A stretch of 64,000 bases of DNA from Psychrobacter maritimus (lineage in GTDB: Bacteria > Pseudomonadota > Gammaproteobacteria > Pseudomonadales > Moraxellaceae): assembly GCF_904846345.1 (NCBI RefSeq), contig NZ_CAJHAJ010000002.1:372001-436000 (forward strand), in the 5' to 3' direction. Below, one piece after another: positions 16,990 to 26,326 of this stretch. Position 1 is the first letter of the stretch, and every line of letters starts with the position of its first letter. The position numbers were made by a program, and so were the translations under genes. A model generated the notes under the pieces. It searched no databases. It saw only the letters and a program-made list of their open reading frames with translations, and was not told the origin of the DNA.

Positions 16990-18101
16990 TCATTCAGCCA
17001 ATTTATCGTATTTATGATAATTTTCGTGGCTTTAACGCTGTTTCAGCGCTATTTAAATGCTCATTTTTCACATTTTAAGCGCCATGCAGGCGCTTTATTC
17101 TCTATCGCAATCGCTTTTTATGACGTTTATTGTCAGCAGATTAGTAAAAACGAGGTCTTTTTTTACCGTTTATAGCGCTATTGTTAAGTTTTATCGCTAA
17201 TTTATTAACCCTACTTGAATAATATGATGAATATCCGCATATTAGTACCTGAAGAAAGAACGTCTTGTCATGAGACTTCCCATTTTTTATAGCTTCCGGT
17301 TATGGTGCTAAAACAGTGTTTATCGTCTAAAAGCCTGTTTTTAACTCATTAGGTTTTTGGCAGTGAACAATCAAATATTATTTTTGTATGGTTAATTTTT
17401 AATTAGTTTTTTTGATTAATTTGTTTTCTAATTAAATAGTCTGCCCTGTTTTTAGCGTCGCGATACTGCTTAAGCAAAGTTTGTCTGCTACTTATTGTGA
17501 ATGAGTAGTTAGATAGAATGTTTGCTTGTTTTTATCGCTGGACAGTACATATTACTGATCATCTACTCTACTACAAACTATTTAAAGAGTAGCTGGTTAG
17601 TAATATGAGCGTTGCAACGATTAAGTGCAGCTGTACCGCACTTATCCGACGTTTTTGTCTCAATAACTTATTCATGACCTTACCTATGTTTACGATAGTT
17701 GAATAACGGGTCTTTTATTCAGTAGCAACCCTAACATCGATGAAGGAATCATCCGATTTATACCCTTCGCGGTGTTGTGCGTCTTTTTTTTAGAGCGTCT
17801 TTTTTTAGAATAGTGCTTAAAATGACTTCTATTTTAAAAAAGTTTAAAAAAGACAACATTGGGTATTGGCTAGCTGATTAAGAGACTTGAGCGCTAACGC
17901 TTATATAATGCATGTTAGCCCCACTATATGTAAACAAGATGACATTGTTCCTTATTTTATTTATAAGGGCGATATTATCTAAAATGCAACGCCAGTTTAT
18001 GCCACTTATATAGCAATACGCTTTTGATAAGCATATATAAGCAGCATAAATTGACGAGGCGTTTTTATGGTATGTAGGATGGCTAAAACTAGGAGACATC
18101 C
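16990..18101 (+). other. 1.1-kb AT-rich non-coding region
   Basis: Apart from a terminator at 17077-17097 I find no supported gene. Frames are broken by stops on both strands and the only short open frames lack ribosome binding sites. The stretch near 17260-17340 has some short inverted segments, and a TATAAT lies at 17904-17909 without a well-placed -35 box. A small RNA or long leader of the next gene is possible but unproven. Confidence 0.45.
17077..17097 (+). terminator. Terminator after the Nif3-like gene
   Basis: AAGCGCC (17077-17083) pairs with GGCGCTT (17089-17095) around ATGCA; the following T-run is short. Confidence 0.6.
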
Positions 18102-19325
18102 ATGCAGCGTATTACTTATCGTGTGAAAGTATCTGCGCAAGGGGCCAAACGCCGTATCTCATACTTACTGCGTCCATCTAAGCGCCTACTGCACACCAAA
18201 AGTAACATCGTTCCAGTCGTTGCACCTATTAAAGTAGCTCGTTTTGCCAAAACTAATTTCTCTAAAACTAAGAAGTTGGCACAAGTATCTAGCATCGCCA
18301 TGCTCTCTCTACCTGCTGAGAGTCTGATGACGATGGGGGCACCCATACCAGCTTATGACCATGTCATGCTGGAGAACACTCTGACCATTGCTGCCGTGCC
18401 AGGTGATAGCACCTACTTTGCGACTGATGGCTTCCAGCACGGTTTCGGCTACGACTTAGTGCGTAGTTATGCTGACGAGCTTGGGGTAAAAATCGATTTA
18501 AAAGCTTATGCCAGTGAAGAAGCGGCATTAAGAGCGTTAAAATCAGGCGATGCCGATATGGCATTGACCACTGCCAGCACCCAACTAAAAAGCCAATTAA
18601 GCTTATCTTCAGTCAATGTCAGCTGCGGCTATGACGCCAGCTTGACCAAAAATGGTCTACATCCTAAAGTCAGCTGGACGTTTAATTCAGCCAATGACCC
18701 GTTATCACAAAAAGCCAGTTACTTCTTATGTGATAGCATGAAGCTTGAGCATACTCAGAAACTGGCCGCGTTTTATAATCAAAACTTATTAAAAGACGCT
18801 TATAGCCAAGACCATTTTAAGAAAACCTTGACCGAGAAACTGCCCGACTATCAGTCTTCGTTTCAAGAGCAAGCGCGCAATTACAACCATGATTGGGAGC
18901 TGCTCGTCGCCATGGGTTATCAAGAGTCGCATCTAAATGCCAATGCCGTGTCTCCAACAGGCGTACGCGGTATTATGATGCTGACCAATAATACGGCCAA
19001 AGCGATGGGCGTCTCTGACCGCGTTGACCCTTATCAAAGTATCGGTGGCGGCGCGCGTTATTTGGAACAAGTCAAAGAGGACTTCGCCGATGTACCAAAG
19101 ACCGACCGCATCTGGTTTGCCCTAGCAGGTTACAACATGGGTCCTAATGCGGTAAAAAGTATCCAGCGTAAATTAAGGGCGCAAGGAATCGATGATAAAA
19201 GCTGGGCAAATATATATGCCTACTTATCTGAGAACAGAGCCTCAAATAGCCGTTATGGTCAAGCGATGCATTATGTGAGTAATATTAGAAGTTATCTTGA
19301 GACCATTAAAACTCAAACGGTTTAA
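18102..19325 (+). CDS. Membrane-bound lytic transglycosylase, MltF-like
   Basis: The 407-residue protein combines part of a solute-binding-like domain (about residues 95-200, with GFGYDLVRSYADELGVKI and ALKSGDADMALTT) with a C-terminal soluble-lytic-transglycosylase catalytic domain (about 255-380). The catalytic glutamate is Glu275 in GYQESHLNA; AVSPTGVRGIMMLT and ALAGYNMGP are the other SLT motifs. MltF cleaves peptidoglycan with formation of anhydromuramic ends. The N-terminus is odd: about 60 basic residues precede a weak hydrophobic segment, with no lipobox, and the binding-like region is about half the length of that of E. coli MltF. AGGAGA precedes the ATG. A terminator follows. Confidence 0.85.
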   Translation: MQRITYRVKVSAQGAKRRISYLLRPSKRLLHTKSNIVPVVAPIKVARFAKTNFSKTKKLAQVSSIAMLSLPAESLMTMGAPIPAYDHVMLENTLTIAAVPGDSTYFATDGFQHGFGYDLVRSYADELGVKIDLKAYASEEAALRALKSGDADMALTTASTQLKSQLSLSSVNVSCGYDASLTKNGLHPKVSWTFNSANDPLSQKASYFLCDSMKLEHTQKLAAFYNQNLLKDAYSQDHFKKTLTEKLPDYQSSFQEQARNYNHDWELLVAMGYQESHLNANAVSPTGVRGIMMLTNNTAKAMGVSDRVDPYQSIGGGARYLEQVKEDFADVPKTDRIWFALAGYNMGPNAVKSIQRKLRAQGIDDKSWANIYAYLSENRASNSRYGQAMHYVSNIRSYLETIKTQTV

Positions 19326-19410
19326 TAACTTTTCTTTTGAAAAGACTGCGAGTAAAAGCTGCTAAATACAATACGTATAAAACCTTGTTAATAAAAAACT
19401 TTGTCAATAA

Positions 19411-19443
19411 AAAAGCTGCTCTTATAAAAGAGCAGCTTTTTTT
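19411..19443. terminator. Bidirectional terminator between the two transglycosylase genes
   Basis: AAAAGCTGCTCTT (19411-19423) pairs with AAGAGCAGCTTTT (19428-19440) around ATAA with T-rich flanks on both strands; the genes on either side converge. Confidence 0.9.
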
Positions 19444-19480
19444 AATGCTTAAAATCTATTAAATGCGGCTACATTCTAGA

Positions 19481-22400
19481 TTAGCGATTCGGTACGGTTA
19501 AACGTTGACCGCGTTGTAGCATGGTATCTACAGCGATATTATTCATATCCGCAAGCTCTTTGGTTGAGACGCCATATTTACGTGCCAATCCAATCAAGCT
19601 ATCGCCTGAGCCAACGGTATAGCTTACTGTCGCTTTTGGTACTTTGATCGTTTGACCACGTTGTAACTGAGCATTGGTCGCCAAATCGTTTGTCGCCGCT
19701 AGGTCTTCTACTGAGATACCAAACTGACGCGCTAAGGCAATAAGACCATCGCCCGATTTAACTTTGTAGCTCTCAGTATTACCAAGTTTTTTGCCGCTAC
19801 TGCTTGCGGTTTCTGCACTGGCGCTGCTGGTGCTCTTGTTACTGGTGCTACTAGTATTACTGTTAGCTGTACTAGGAGCGCTTACTGTGCCATTGGCAGG
19901 AATGGTAATCGTACGACCAAGAATTAGATTAGAATTGGTTTTCAAATTATTGGCGGCTGCCAAATCACCCAAACCGATATTGTAACGCTGCGCAACGCCC
20001 GTCAAGGTATCGCCCGATTTGACTTTATAACTGACTGCTTTGTCATTGAGCTGACGATCTACCAAATCTTTAGAGACCGGTACTTTGATCGTTTGACCAC
20101 GTTGCAAGCGAGCTTTAGCATCAAAGTTGCTATTCACGGCTGCCAATTCTTCAGGACTAATGCCAACGCTATTTGCAATACCAATTAAAGTATCACCTGA
20201 TTTGACTTTATAGTTGGTCGTTGCCACTGAGCTTGACGTGCTAGCAGTAGCATTGCTGCTTGTGCTATTCGACGTATTGTTAGACGTAGCAGCCGCAGGC
20301 GTAAAGTCTACATTGGCTGGTACTTTTAAGGTTTGACCAACGTATAGTGAATCGGTCGTGCCCATATTATTTAACGTCGCCAAGGTGGTAGTCGGTACAT
20401 TAAACTGGCGTGATAAAGCAATCAGACCATCACCGGGTTTGACTTTATAATTCTTGGTTGCCGTGCTCGACTTACTAGGTTTGGTCGATGGTGCAGCAGG
20501 CGTGGTTGCAGGCGCGGTCACTTTACCAGGAACCAGCCATAGTTTTTGACCGCGTAGCAAGTCCGCTCTACTGCTCAAATTATTATAAGTAGCCAGCTGA
20601 GTCACCGATAAACCAAAGCGATTGGCCGTACCGATAAGCGTATCACCACCTTGTACCACATAGCTTTCAGGCTGGCTTGCCGCTGTAGTACTGGCATTGC
20701 TCAATGGCTCGATAGATTTGGCGTTATATAAATACAACGTGCTGCCGGCTAGCAGATTGGCGCTGGCATCTATCTGGTTCCATTCAGCGATATCACGCCA
20801 GCTGACGCCCGCACGACTGGCGATATTTGCCAAGGTATCGCCACGTTTTACCGTATAAGTGCTACGCGTGCCTTGTGGTTTTGGCTTACTAACCGAGGTT
20901 TTTGGGAAACTTAATTTCTTTTCTTGACCACTGGCCTCTAACACTGACTGCTGCGTTTGTACGGCTGATAAATTGATATTACCATCGGCATTAATGACTT
21001 TGGTTTCAGGCGTACTGATGCGAATCTGACTGGCAATGAAATCGCGCTCTTCTTTGCTTAGTGGTGGCTCTTGAATGATAGTATTGTTTTGCGTGATTTG
21101 TGCCGATGTGGTCGGTAAGCTATTACTGCTTTTTAGCTCAGCGTTAATCTTTTTGGTTTCTGCAGAAGTCAGCGGTGGCTCAGTACGGAATGAGGTATTG
21201 CTGCTATAAACAGAGCTGCTCGTCGGTGAAACCGTCGGCGGAATATAGCTGGTGGTTTGCTGCGGTACACTGGCGCTCGCCGCGTAATCAGCAAGGGCGC
21301 TACCGGTAGAAGGTAATGATCCACCGCTAGTATAAGGCTTATTGTTATAGCTCGGCGTAGTAGAAGTAGAGCCTGAATAGCTTGGCGTGCTACTGCTGCT
21401 GGTGTTACTAGAAGCAATCACATTACTACTGCCATTCCCTCTCAAGGCGCTCAGCTTCGCATCTGTCGTCAAGCTGACATCATTAGGAATAATGATGCGC
21501 TGTGGACCTGATGAATCGATACGAGCTGAAGTCAGCGCGGTATTCAGTCTTTCTAGTTCGTCATAACTGACACCGGTCACCTGTGCGACTTCGGCTAAGC
21601 TGACGCCATAATTTACTGGTACGCTACGGAAATGCTGACGGTTAGCAATAGCAGGCAGATAAACACCATATTGCTCAGGCTTGGCGACGATTTCAGCAAC
21701 CGCTAAAAAGCGCGGTACATAGTTCATGGTCTCTGTTGGCAGTCTTAGTGACCAGTAATCGGTCGGCAAGCCACGAGCAGCATTGGCATCGATAGCTTTT
21801 TGCACACGACCAGGACCGGCGTTATAAGCGGCTAGTGCCAGCTCCCAACTACCGAACTGGTTATGCAGTGCGGTCAAAAAGTCATAAGCGGCACGTGTTG
21901 ATTCAATCACATCACGGCGACCATCATAAGTGCTACTTTGATTTAGACCATAGATACGCCCTGTACTCGGGATAAACTGCCATAAACCTGCTGCCGCCGC
22001 ACTACTGGTACCACTTGGATCGTAGGAGCTCTCAATCACAGGCAATAATGCAAGTTCGGTTGGAATATTACGACGCTCGGCTTCTCGAACCGTATGGTAA
22101 AGATAGCGACTGGCACGCGCGGTCAAACGGTTGAGATAGTCTTGACGACTGGTAAACCAACCTTTTTGCGCTTCAATACGCTGATTATAAACAGGCTGTC
22201 CGCCATTCATACGGTAGCCTGCCCGCAAGCGATTCCATAAATCACCATATTGTTGAATCGCAAGTTTATTGCCTTCAACCATAGTCATGTCGGTGGCTTC
22301 TAATAAATCAGCCAACTCATCTAAGCTTTCAGCATCCAAGAACGCCGTTGAATAATCAGCGCCCGTACTTGGCTTAGTAACTTGAGCGACAGGACGCTTA

Positions 22401-22540
22401 GTAACCACAGCTGAGCTGCCGGTCGCACCCGTCTTTTTCACCGCCGACGTATTACTACAAGCGCTGATAAGCAAAGTCGACACCGCAAGCGTCAGTGGTA
22501 AAGCGATAAATGAGCGAGATTTTGATGACACAGTAGACAT
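19481..22540 (-). CDS. mltD: MltD-like lytic transglycosylase lipoprotein with seven LysM repeats
   Basis: The 1019-residue protein begins with a lipoprotein signal (lipobox LISAC, Cys28). An SLT domain follows at about residues 145-300, with catalytic Glu170 in PVIESSYDP, AAAAGLWQFIPSTGR and LALAAYNAGPGRV. A LysM-like segment near 315-360 and a Ser/Thr-rich linker of about 200 residues come next. Seven LysM repeats fill the second half; each starts with a YxVKxGDxL-type motif and ends near GQxxKVP. MltD cuts glycan strands during wall remodelling; LysM repeats bind peptidoglycan. E. coli MltD has two LysM repeats and about 450 residues, so this form is about twice as long. Linker Ser/Thr content suggests a flexible stalk from the outer membrane. 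Confidence 0.92.
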   Translation of the reverse strand: MSTVSSKSRSFIALPLTLAVSTLLISACSNTSAVKKTGATGSSAVVTKRPVAQVTKPSTGADYSTAFLDAESLDELADLLEATDMTMVEGNKLAIQQYGDLWNRLRAGYRMNGGQPVYNQRIEAQKGWFTSRQDYLNRLTARASRYLYHTVREAERRNIPTELALLPVIESSYDPSGTSSAAAAGLWQFIPSTGRIYGLNQSSTYDGRRDVIESTRAAYDFLTALHNQFGSWELALAAYNAGPGRVQKAIDANAARGLPTDYWSLRLPTETMNYVPRFLAVAEIVAKPEQYGVYLPAIANRQHFRSVPVNYGVSLAEVAQVTGVSYDELERLNTALTSARIDSSGPQRIIIPNDVSLTTDAKLSALRGNGSSNVIASSNTSSSSTPSYSGSTSTTPSYNNKPYTSGGSLPSTGSALADYAASASVPQQTTSYIPPTVSPTSSSVYSSNTSFRTEPPLTSAETKKINAELKSSNSLPTTSAQITQNNTIIQEPPLSKEERDFIASQIRISTPETKVINADGNINLSAVQTQQSVLEASGQEKKLSFPKTSVSKPKPQGTRSTYTVKRGDTLANIASRAGVSWRDIAEWNQIDASANLLAGSTLYLYNAKSIEPLSNASTTAASQPESYVVQGGDTLIGTANRFGLSVTQLATYNNLSSRADLLRGQKLWLVPGKVTAPATTPAAPSTKPSKSSTATKNYKVKPGDGLIALSRQFNVPTTTLATLNNMGTTDSLYVGQTLKVPANVDFTPAAATSNNTSNSTSSNATASTSSSVATTNYKVKSGDTLIGIANSVGISPEELAAVNSNFDAKARLQRGQTIKVPVSKDLVDRQLNDKAVSYKVKSGDTLTGVAQRYNIGLGDLAAANNLKTNSNLILGRTITIPANGTVSAPSTANSNTSSTSNKSTSSASAETASSSGKKLGNTESYKVKSGDGLIALARQFGISVEDLAATNDLATNAQLQRGQTIKVPKATVSYTVGSGDSLIGLARKYGVSTKELADMNNIAVDTMLQRGQRLTVPNR

Positions 22541-22771
22541 GATAGTGGAAGTTTCCTAACAACAATAAGTGATAAAATAAAGTTAATCGACAGTATAGTA
22601 CGCAATATCAAACAAAGACCAGCCTATTATGAAAGATAATGAGTAGAATTTAATCCACTCTATCTTTCAATGGCTGAATAGCGACATTATTTATACGATT
22701 TATTAACTAACTCTGCTAGCGATGGCTCATTGATGACTAATTGACATTACTTACTAATATAGTAGTAATGA

Positions 22772-23266
22772 TTAATTAATCGCCACTTGTGACACAGCGC
22801 GTAAAAGCACCGCATTACCAGTCGATAAAGTAAGCGTTACTCTCGATGTCGTGACAAATGAGACCTTTTGCCCATCTTTTACCCAGCTTTCATTGGTAGT
22901 GACATTGGCTTTTGCTTGCTCACCGGTAATGACAATATTATCCACATTGATATCGTAGCGATAATTTGAGGTATTACTCCAACTGTTTTGCAGTAATTTT
23001 AGATAAGCATCTTTGTCGAGACTGGTAGACTTGCCTTTTCTTGACATAGAAATCAGCGCATCGTCAGATACGAGGCGCGCGACCTGATTAAGACTTTGGC
23101 TATTGGCTGCCGACTTCATAGCCGTCGCATAGTTTTGTACCAAAGCTTCGGTCATGGTTGCCGCTTGCGCGCTGATAGTCATGGTGCTGGCAGCCGCCAC
23201 TATCGCAGTCACGCTAGCGCTTTTCATCAATAGAGCCAACAGCCCTTTTCCCCATAATCTTTTCAT
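22772..23266 (-). CDS. Secreted NTF2-like (SnoaL/DUF4440-type) protein
   Basis: The 164-residue protein starts with a signal peptide (basic start, hydrophobic core, cleavage likely after SAQA near residue 35). The mature part, about 130 residues, has the length and alternation of an NTF2-like cone fold: an initial helix (ALVQNYATAMKSAANSQSLNQVARLVSDDA), then strands including YRYDINVDNIVITGEQAKANV and KVSFVTTSRVTLTL. No catalytic residue is recognised. The function is unknown; it is probably periplasmic. It is transcribed in the same direction as the mltD-like gene, but 231 bases separate them, so it is probably transcribed on its own. Confidence 0.65.
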   Translation of the reverse strand: MKRLWGKGLLALLMKSASVTAIVAAASTMTISAQAATMTEALVQNYATAMKSAANSQSLNQVARLVSDDALISMSRKGKSTSLDKDAYLKLLQNSWSNTSNYRYDINVDNIVITGEQAKANVTTNESWVKDGQKVSFVTTSRVTLTLSTGNAVLLRAVSQVAIN

Positions 23267-23730
23267 GATATTCCTTAGTGATACTATTGTCGTCTATCGT
23301 CATGGTCAGGTGTGATTTTTATCATGCCATCATACAATGACGCTTAACGGTGATGTATCATTTAATTATAAAGTGCTGCTCTCGTAAATAAACAGTTATC
23401 ATATAAATTGAAACAAGTCGTGCTTTTATCAGTTAAGTATTTTACATCTGGCTTAATCTAAGACTTTTAGCAGCCTTCTGTTATGATAATTTCAGCCTAT
23501 CACTAAATTCTCACAGCCATGTGACACCCTGTGTAATTATTGCGAATATCATCAAAGTTGACAGCCTAGAGTAAAAAATGACCGCTTAGCTTAAATGCTA
23601 TGACTAAGTAGCATTACTAGATATCATGCAATATCAAATACATTGCTCAAATACATCAATATTGATAAGAACTGCCTAAATATTCATAACTTAGGCAGCC
23701 TTATCGAACGCATTTTTAATATCTGTTTTT
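23267..23730. other. Spacer upstream of the NTF2-like gene
   Basis: No gene is seen. An inverted repeat CTGCCTAA (23672-23679) / TTAGGCAG (23691-23698) lies about 120 bases beyond the stop of the DUF21-CBS gene and could end its transcript, although it lacks a clear T-run. Confidence 0.4.
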
Positions 23731-23820
23731 AATAGCTACATTTCTAATAGTTGTGTTTCTAATAGTTGTGTTTCTAATAGTTGTGTTTCTAATAGTTGTG
23801 TTTCTAATAGCTATGGTTCT
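23731..23820. repeat. 15-bp tandem repeat, six units, abutting a stop codon
   Basis: Units start at 23731, 23746, 23761, 23776, 23791 and 23806. The four central ones are identical (AATAGTTGTGTTTCT) and the two outer ones vary. The last unit overlaps the TAG stop codon (complement of 23819-23821) of the minus-strand gene. Read in that gene's frame every unit supplies another TAG (for example the complement of 23804-23806), because the unit length is a multiple of three. Confidence 0.95.
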
Positions 23821-25048
23821 AATGCTTATTCTCGGTATGGATGTCTTCATACTGCTCATCATCACTCAGCTTCATACCCAAGCGCTCAACACGTCTGTCC
23901 ATCATCTGCCGAGCTAACGCTTGCATGTCTTCGACGCGGTCTATTTCATCGACAATCTCAAGACCCAACAAGGTCTCAAACACATCTTCTAATGTCACTA
24001 AGCCTTTGACCTCGCCATATTCACCAACGGTAATGGCGATATGAATACGGTTTTTTAGCATCAGCTCTAACAAATCAAACAATTTCATCTTTGAAAATAC
24101 AAAGGTAATATCACGTTTGAACTGCGTCAAGGGTTTATGTACCGCATGATTAACCTTGGCCAATAACATGTCGGTTTTTAAGACAAAACCGGTGATATTG
24201 TCTAAATCACCATCATAAATCGGCAGGCGCGAAAAAGTGAGTTTTGGACGGTCAACCAATAATTCAGCAACGGTTTTATTTTCTTCAAACGCTAGCATCA
24301 CCGAACGCGGGGTCATAATATCTTCAACTTTAATAGCACCAAATGCCAATAAGTTACGAATGATACGTGACTCTAATGGGTCGATTTGTCCTGACTCTTC
24401 GCCGATACTGGCGAGCGCCGCAAACTCTCGGCGACTAAAGGTTACCGGTTCTTTGCCTCGTACCAATAATTTGGTCAGTTTTTCTGATATCCAGATTAAT
24501 GGGTATAGCAGCAAAATAATACCGCGTACGAAATAAGCCACCATGCCACTTAATTGACGCCAATAGACCGTGCCCAACGTTTTTGGAATAATCTCAGATA
24601 AAAATAAAATTGCTAAGGTCATAATGGCAGAAAACAGTCCAAACCAAGCGCTACCAAAAACAATCGTCGCCTGTGCACCAGCGCCAATAGAGCCTAAGGT
24701 ATGTGCAACCGTGTTTAAGGTTAAGATAGCCGCTAATGACTGATCGATATTATCAATCTTTAAGCGTCTTAGCATGTTGGCTTTTTTGGGGTTAGTCTCT
24801 TGAACATCGGCGATATATGACGGCGTCATACTAAGTAATGCTGACTCTGCCAACGAACAAATAAATGAGATACCAATCGCTACTACCACAAATAAGATAA
24901 GCAGTAGAACGCTGGTCGGGCTTGGGTCTGCTAAGGCATCAGCAGCCAGCACCGATTGCGGCAGTAATAGAGTGAGGAATAGCGTTATCAATGCAGATAA
25001 CGTAGCAAGCCGTTTTATAACAAAACGCCACATATTAAGGCGCATCAT
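23819..25048 (-). CDS. DUF21 (CNNM) membrane protein with paired CBS domains
   Basis: From the ATG at 25048 the protein has 409 residues. A signal-like or first membrane helix is followed by the DUF21/CNNM membrane domain (about residues 45-215, with AESALLSMTP and FLSEIIPKTLG, both family landmarks), a short cytoplasmic segment with ESGQIDPLESRIIRNLL, and two CBS domains (about 235-365; VEDIMTPRS opens the first, VTLEDVFETLLGLEIVDE closes the second). Such proteins (YfjD/YtfL, CNNM) are linked to magnesium or cation homeostasis. The C-terminal CorC/HlyC domain of many relatives is missing. The frame is open further upstream to 25189, but only from TTG and without a ribosome binding site; ATGs at 25087 and 25033 are other candidates. 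Confidence 0.85.
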   Translation of the reverse strand: MMRLNMWRFVIKRLATLSALITLFLTLLLPQSVLAADALADPSPTSVLLLILFVVVAIGISFICSLAESALLSMTPSYIADVQETNPKKANMLRRLKIDNIDQSLAAILTLNTVAHTLGSIGAGAQATIVFGSAWFGLFSAIMTLAILFLSEIIPKTLGTVYWRQLSGMVAYFVRGIILLLYPLIWISEKLTKLLVRGKEPVTFSRREFAALASIGEESGQIDPLESRIIRNLLAFGAIKVEDIMTPRSVMLAFEENKTVAELLVDRPKLTFSRLPIYDGDLDNITGFVLKTDMLLAKVNHAVHKPLTQFKRDITFVFSKMKLFDLLELMLKNRIHIAITVGEYGEVKGLVTLEDVFETLLGLEIVDEIDRVEDMQALARQMMDRRVERLGMKLSDDEQYEDIHTENKH

Positions 25049-25686
25049 ACCGAAGTAAGTTTTACTAAAGCGAGTATAGCCACCCATCGTCGGGGGAGGT
25101 TCAGCGGATGCGTCTTTACGACAGGCGCGCGGACGGTATAAACGAGGTACAGATATAAAAGAGGTGAACAAGTTAGGTAACCTAAACAAAGAAGTAAAAG
25201 GAAGTCACAATATATCATGAGCTGACGGCAGCAGATAGAAAATAATAGCCGATAGCGTCTAATTTTTATCTATTTAACGACCAAAATCATGCTCAAGACA
25301 GCCTATTATACCCCCATTTATAGCGATATAAACCCTCGTTTAATCATAGCAGCAATAATGGTATATCATAGAAAATTACTATTTATATCAAAGACATGAT
25401 GTATTTAACAAATCTATTTTTTGACTATTGTGACGCTATGCCAATTGATATATCTACTTAATAGTCGGCTTTTACTGCTTGCTGAGCATCAGAGCACTCT
25501 ACACTTTAACTCTAATCATTCTATCATTTAGAATAGCAAAACGATTGTTAGGCTAAATATTGGCGGTTAGTATGTTAAATGGGTAACAAAAACACGCCTA
25601 GCCTATGATTAACAGTTACCAAGTCTGGGATTTTTTGTTACTATGCCTGTAAATTTATTGTTATCTATGACTTACTGAGAGAAATT
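25049..25686. other. Divergent spacer before yajC
   Basis: Past the possible 5' extension of the DUF21-CBS gene (to 25189), about 500 bases of AT-rich DNA separate it from yajC. It should hold the two outward promoters. I find no convincing regulatory motif or RNA. Confidence 0.4.
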
Positions 25687-26016
25687 ATGAGCTTTTTTAT
25701 TCAAGCTGCCCATGCTGCGCCAGAAACTGCCGGAGCTGCGTCACTATTTGGTCAAATCTTGTTGCCAGTGGCGTTTTTTGCCATTTTTTACTTTTTGGTG
25801 ATTCGTCCACAGTCAAAACGCACCAAAGAGCACCGCGCTATGGTCAATTCATTGACTGTTGGTAGCGAAATCATCTTTGCTGGCGGCCTTATGGGTCGTA
25901 TCAAAGCACTAGAAGGCGATTATGCGGTTGTGAGCTTAAACAACAACACTGACGTTAAAGTACAACGTGCTTCTGTTATTTCAGTATTGCCCGCTGGTAC
26001 TATCGAAAGCGTTTAA
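25687..26016 (+). CDS. yajC: Preprotein translocase subunit YajC
   Basis: The 109-residue protein has one transmembrane helix (ILLPVAFFAIFYFLVIRPQ, about residues 25-43) followed by a basic cytoplasmic domain with RPQSKRTKEHRAMVNSLTVG and the small beta domain typical of YajC. YajC forms the accessory SecDF-YajC complex with the genes that follow. The start has GAGAGA upstream. A terminator separates it from secD, which is unusual for this locus. Confidence 0.95.
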   Translation: MSFFIQAAHAAPETAGAASLFGQILLPVAFFAIFYFLVIRPQSKRTKEHRAMVNSLTVGSEIIFAGGLMGRIKALEGDYAVVSLNNNTDVKVQRASVISVLPAGTIESV

Positions 26017-26099
26017 GCATTATCGATGTATTTGATGATTGTTAAACATTGGTTGTGACTAATTGATGGCTATTATCAATTAATAGTTGTAATGACTTT

Positions 26100-26133
26100 A
26101 AAATGACCGTACATTATTTACGGTCATTTTTCG
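26100..26133 (+). terminator. Terminator between yajC and secD
   Basis: AAAATGACCGTA (26100-26111) pairs perfectly with TACGGTCATTTT (26119-26130), followed by T. The next 50 bases repeat CTTTAC-like words (GCTTTACTGCTTTACGCTTTAC). secD therefore probably has its own promoter in 26134-26326. Confidence 0.8.
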
Positions 26134-26326
26134 CTTTACTGCTTTACGCTTTACCGTTTTTTGCTTTACTATCATCGCGGATGATCACAGTGGTGCATGA
26201 TTCAGTACGACTACTAAAACAATATAGTAGCTCTCCCTTTAGTCAGTCACCCTTGTTATCGCTAACTTCCCATCTGCTAACTTGTGGCCTGCGTCGCCAG
26301 TAGTTTATCAACTTAAAGAAGTGATT

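Noticed and set aside
7258..17230. The 17-base word CTTGAATAATATGATGA occurs at 7258-7274 and 17214-17230.
   Set aside because: Only two copies with unrelated flanks in AT-rich spacer; chance cannot be excluded and there is no structure.
26103..26303. 66-codon open frame between yajC and secD.
   Set aside because: It starts inside the terminator hairpin and has no family resemblance.
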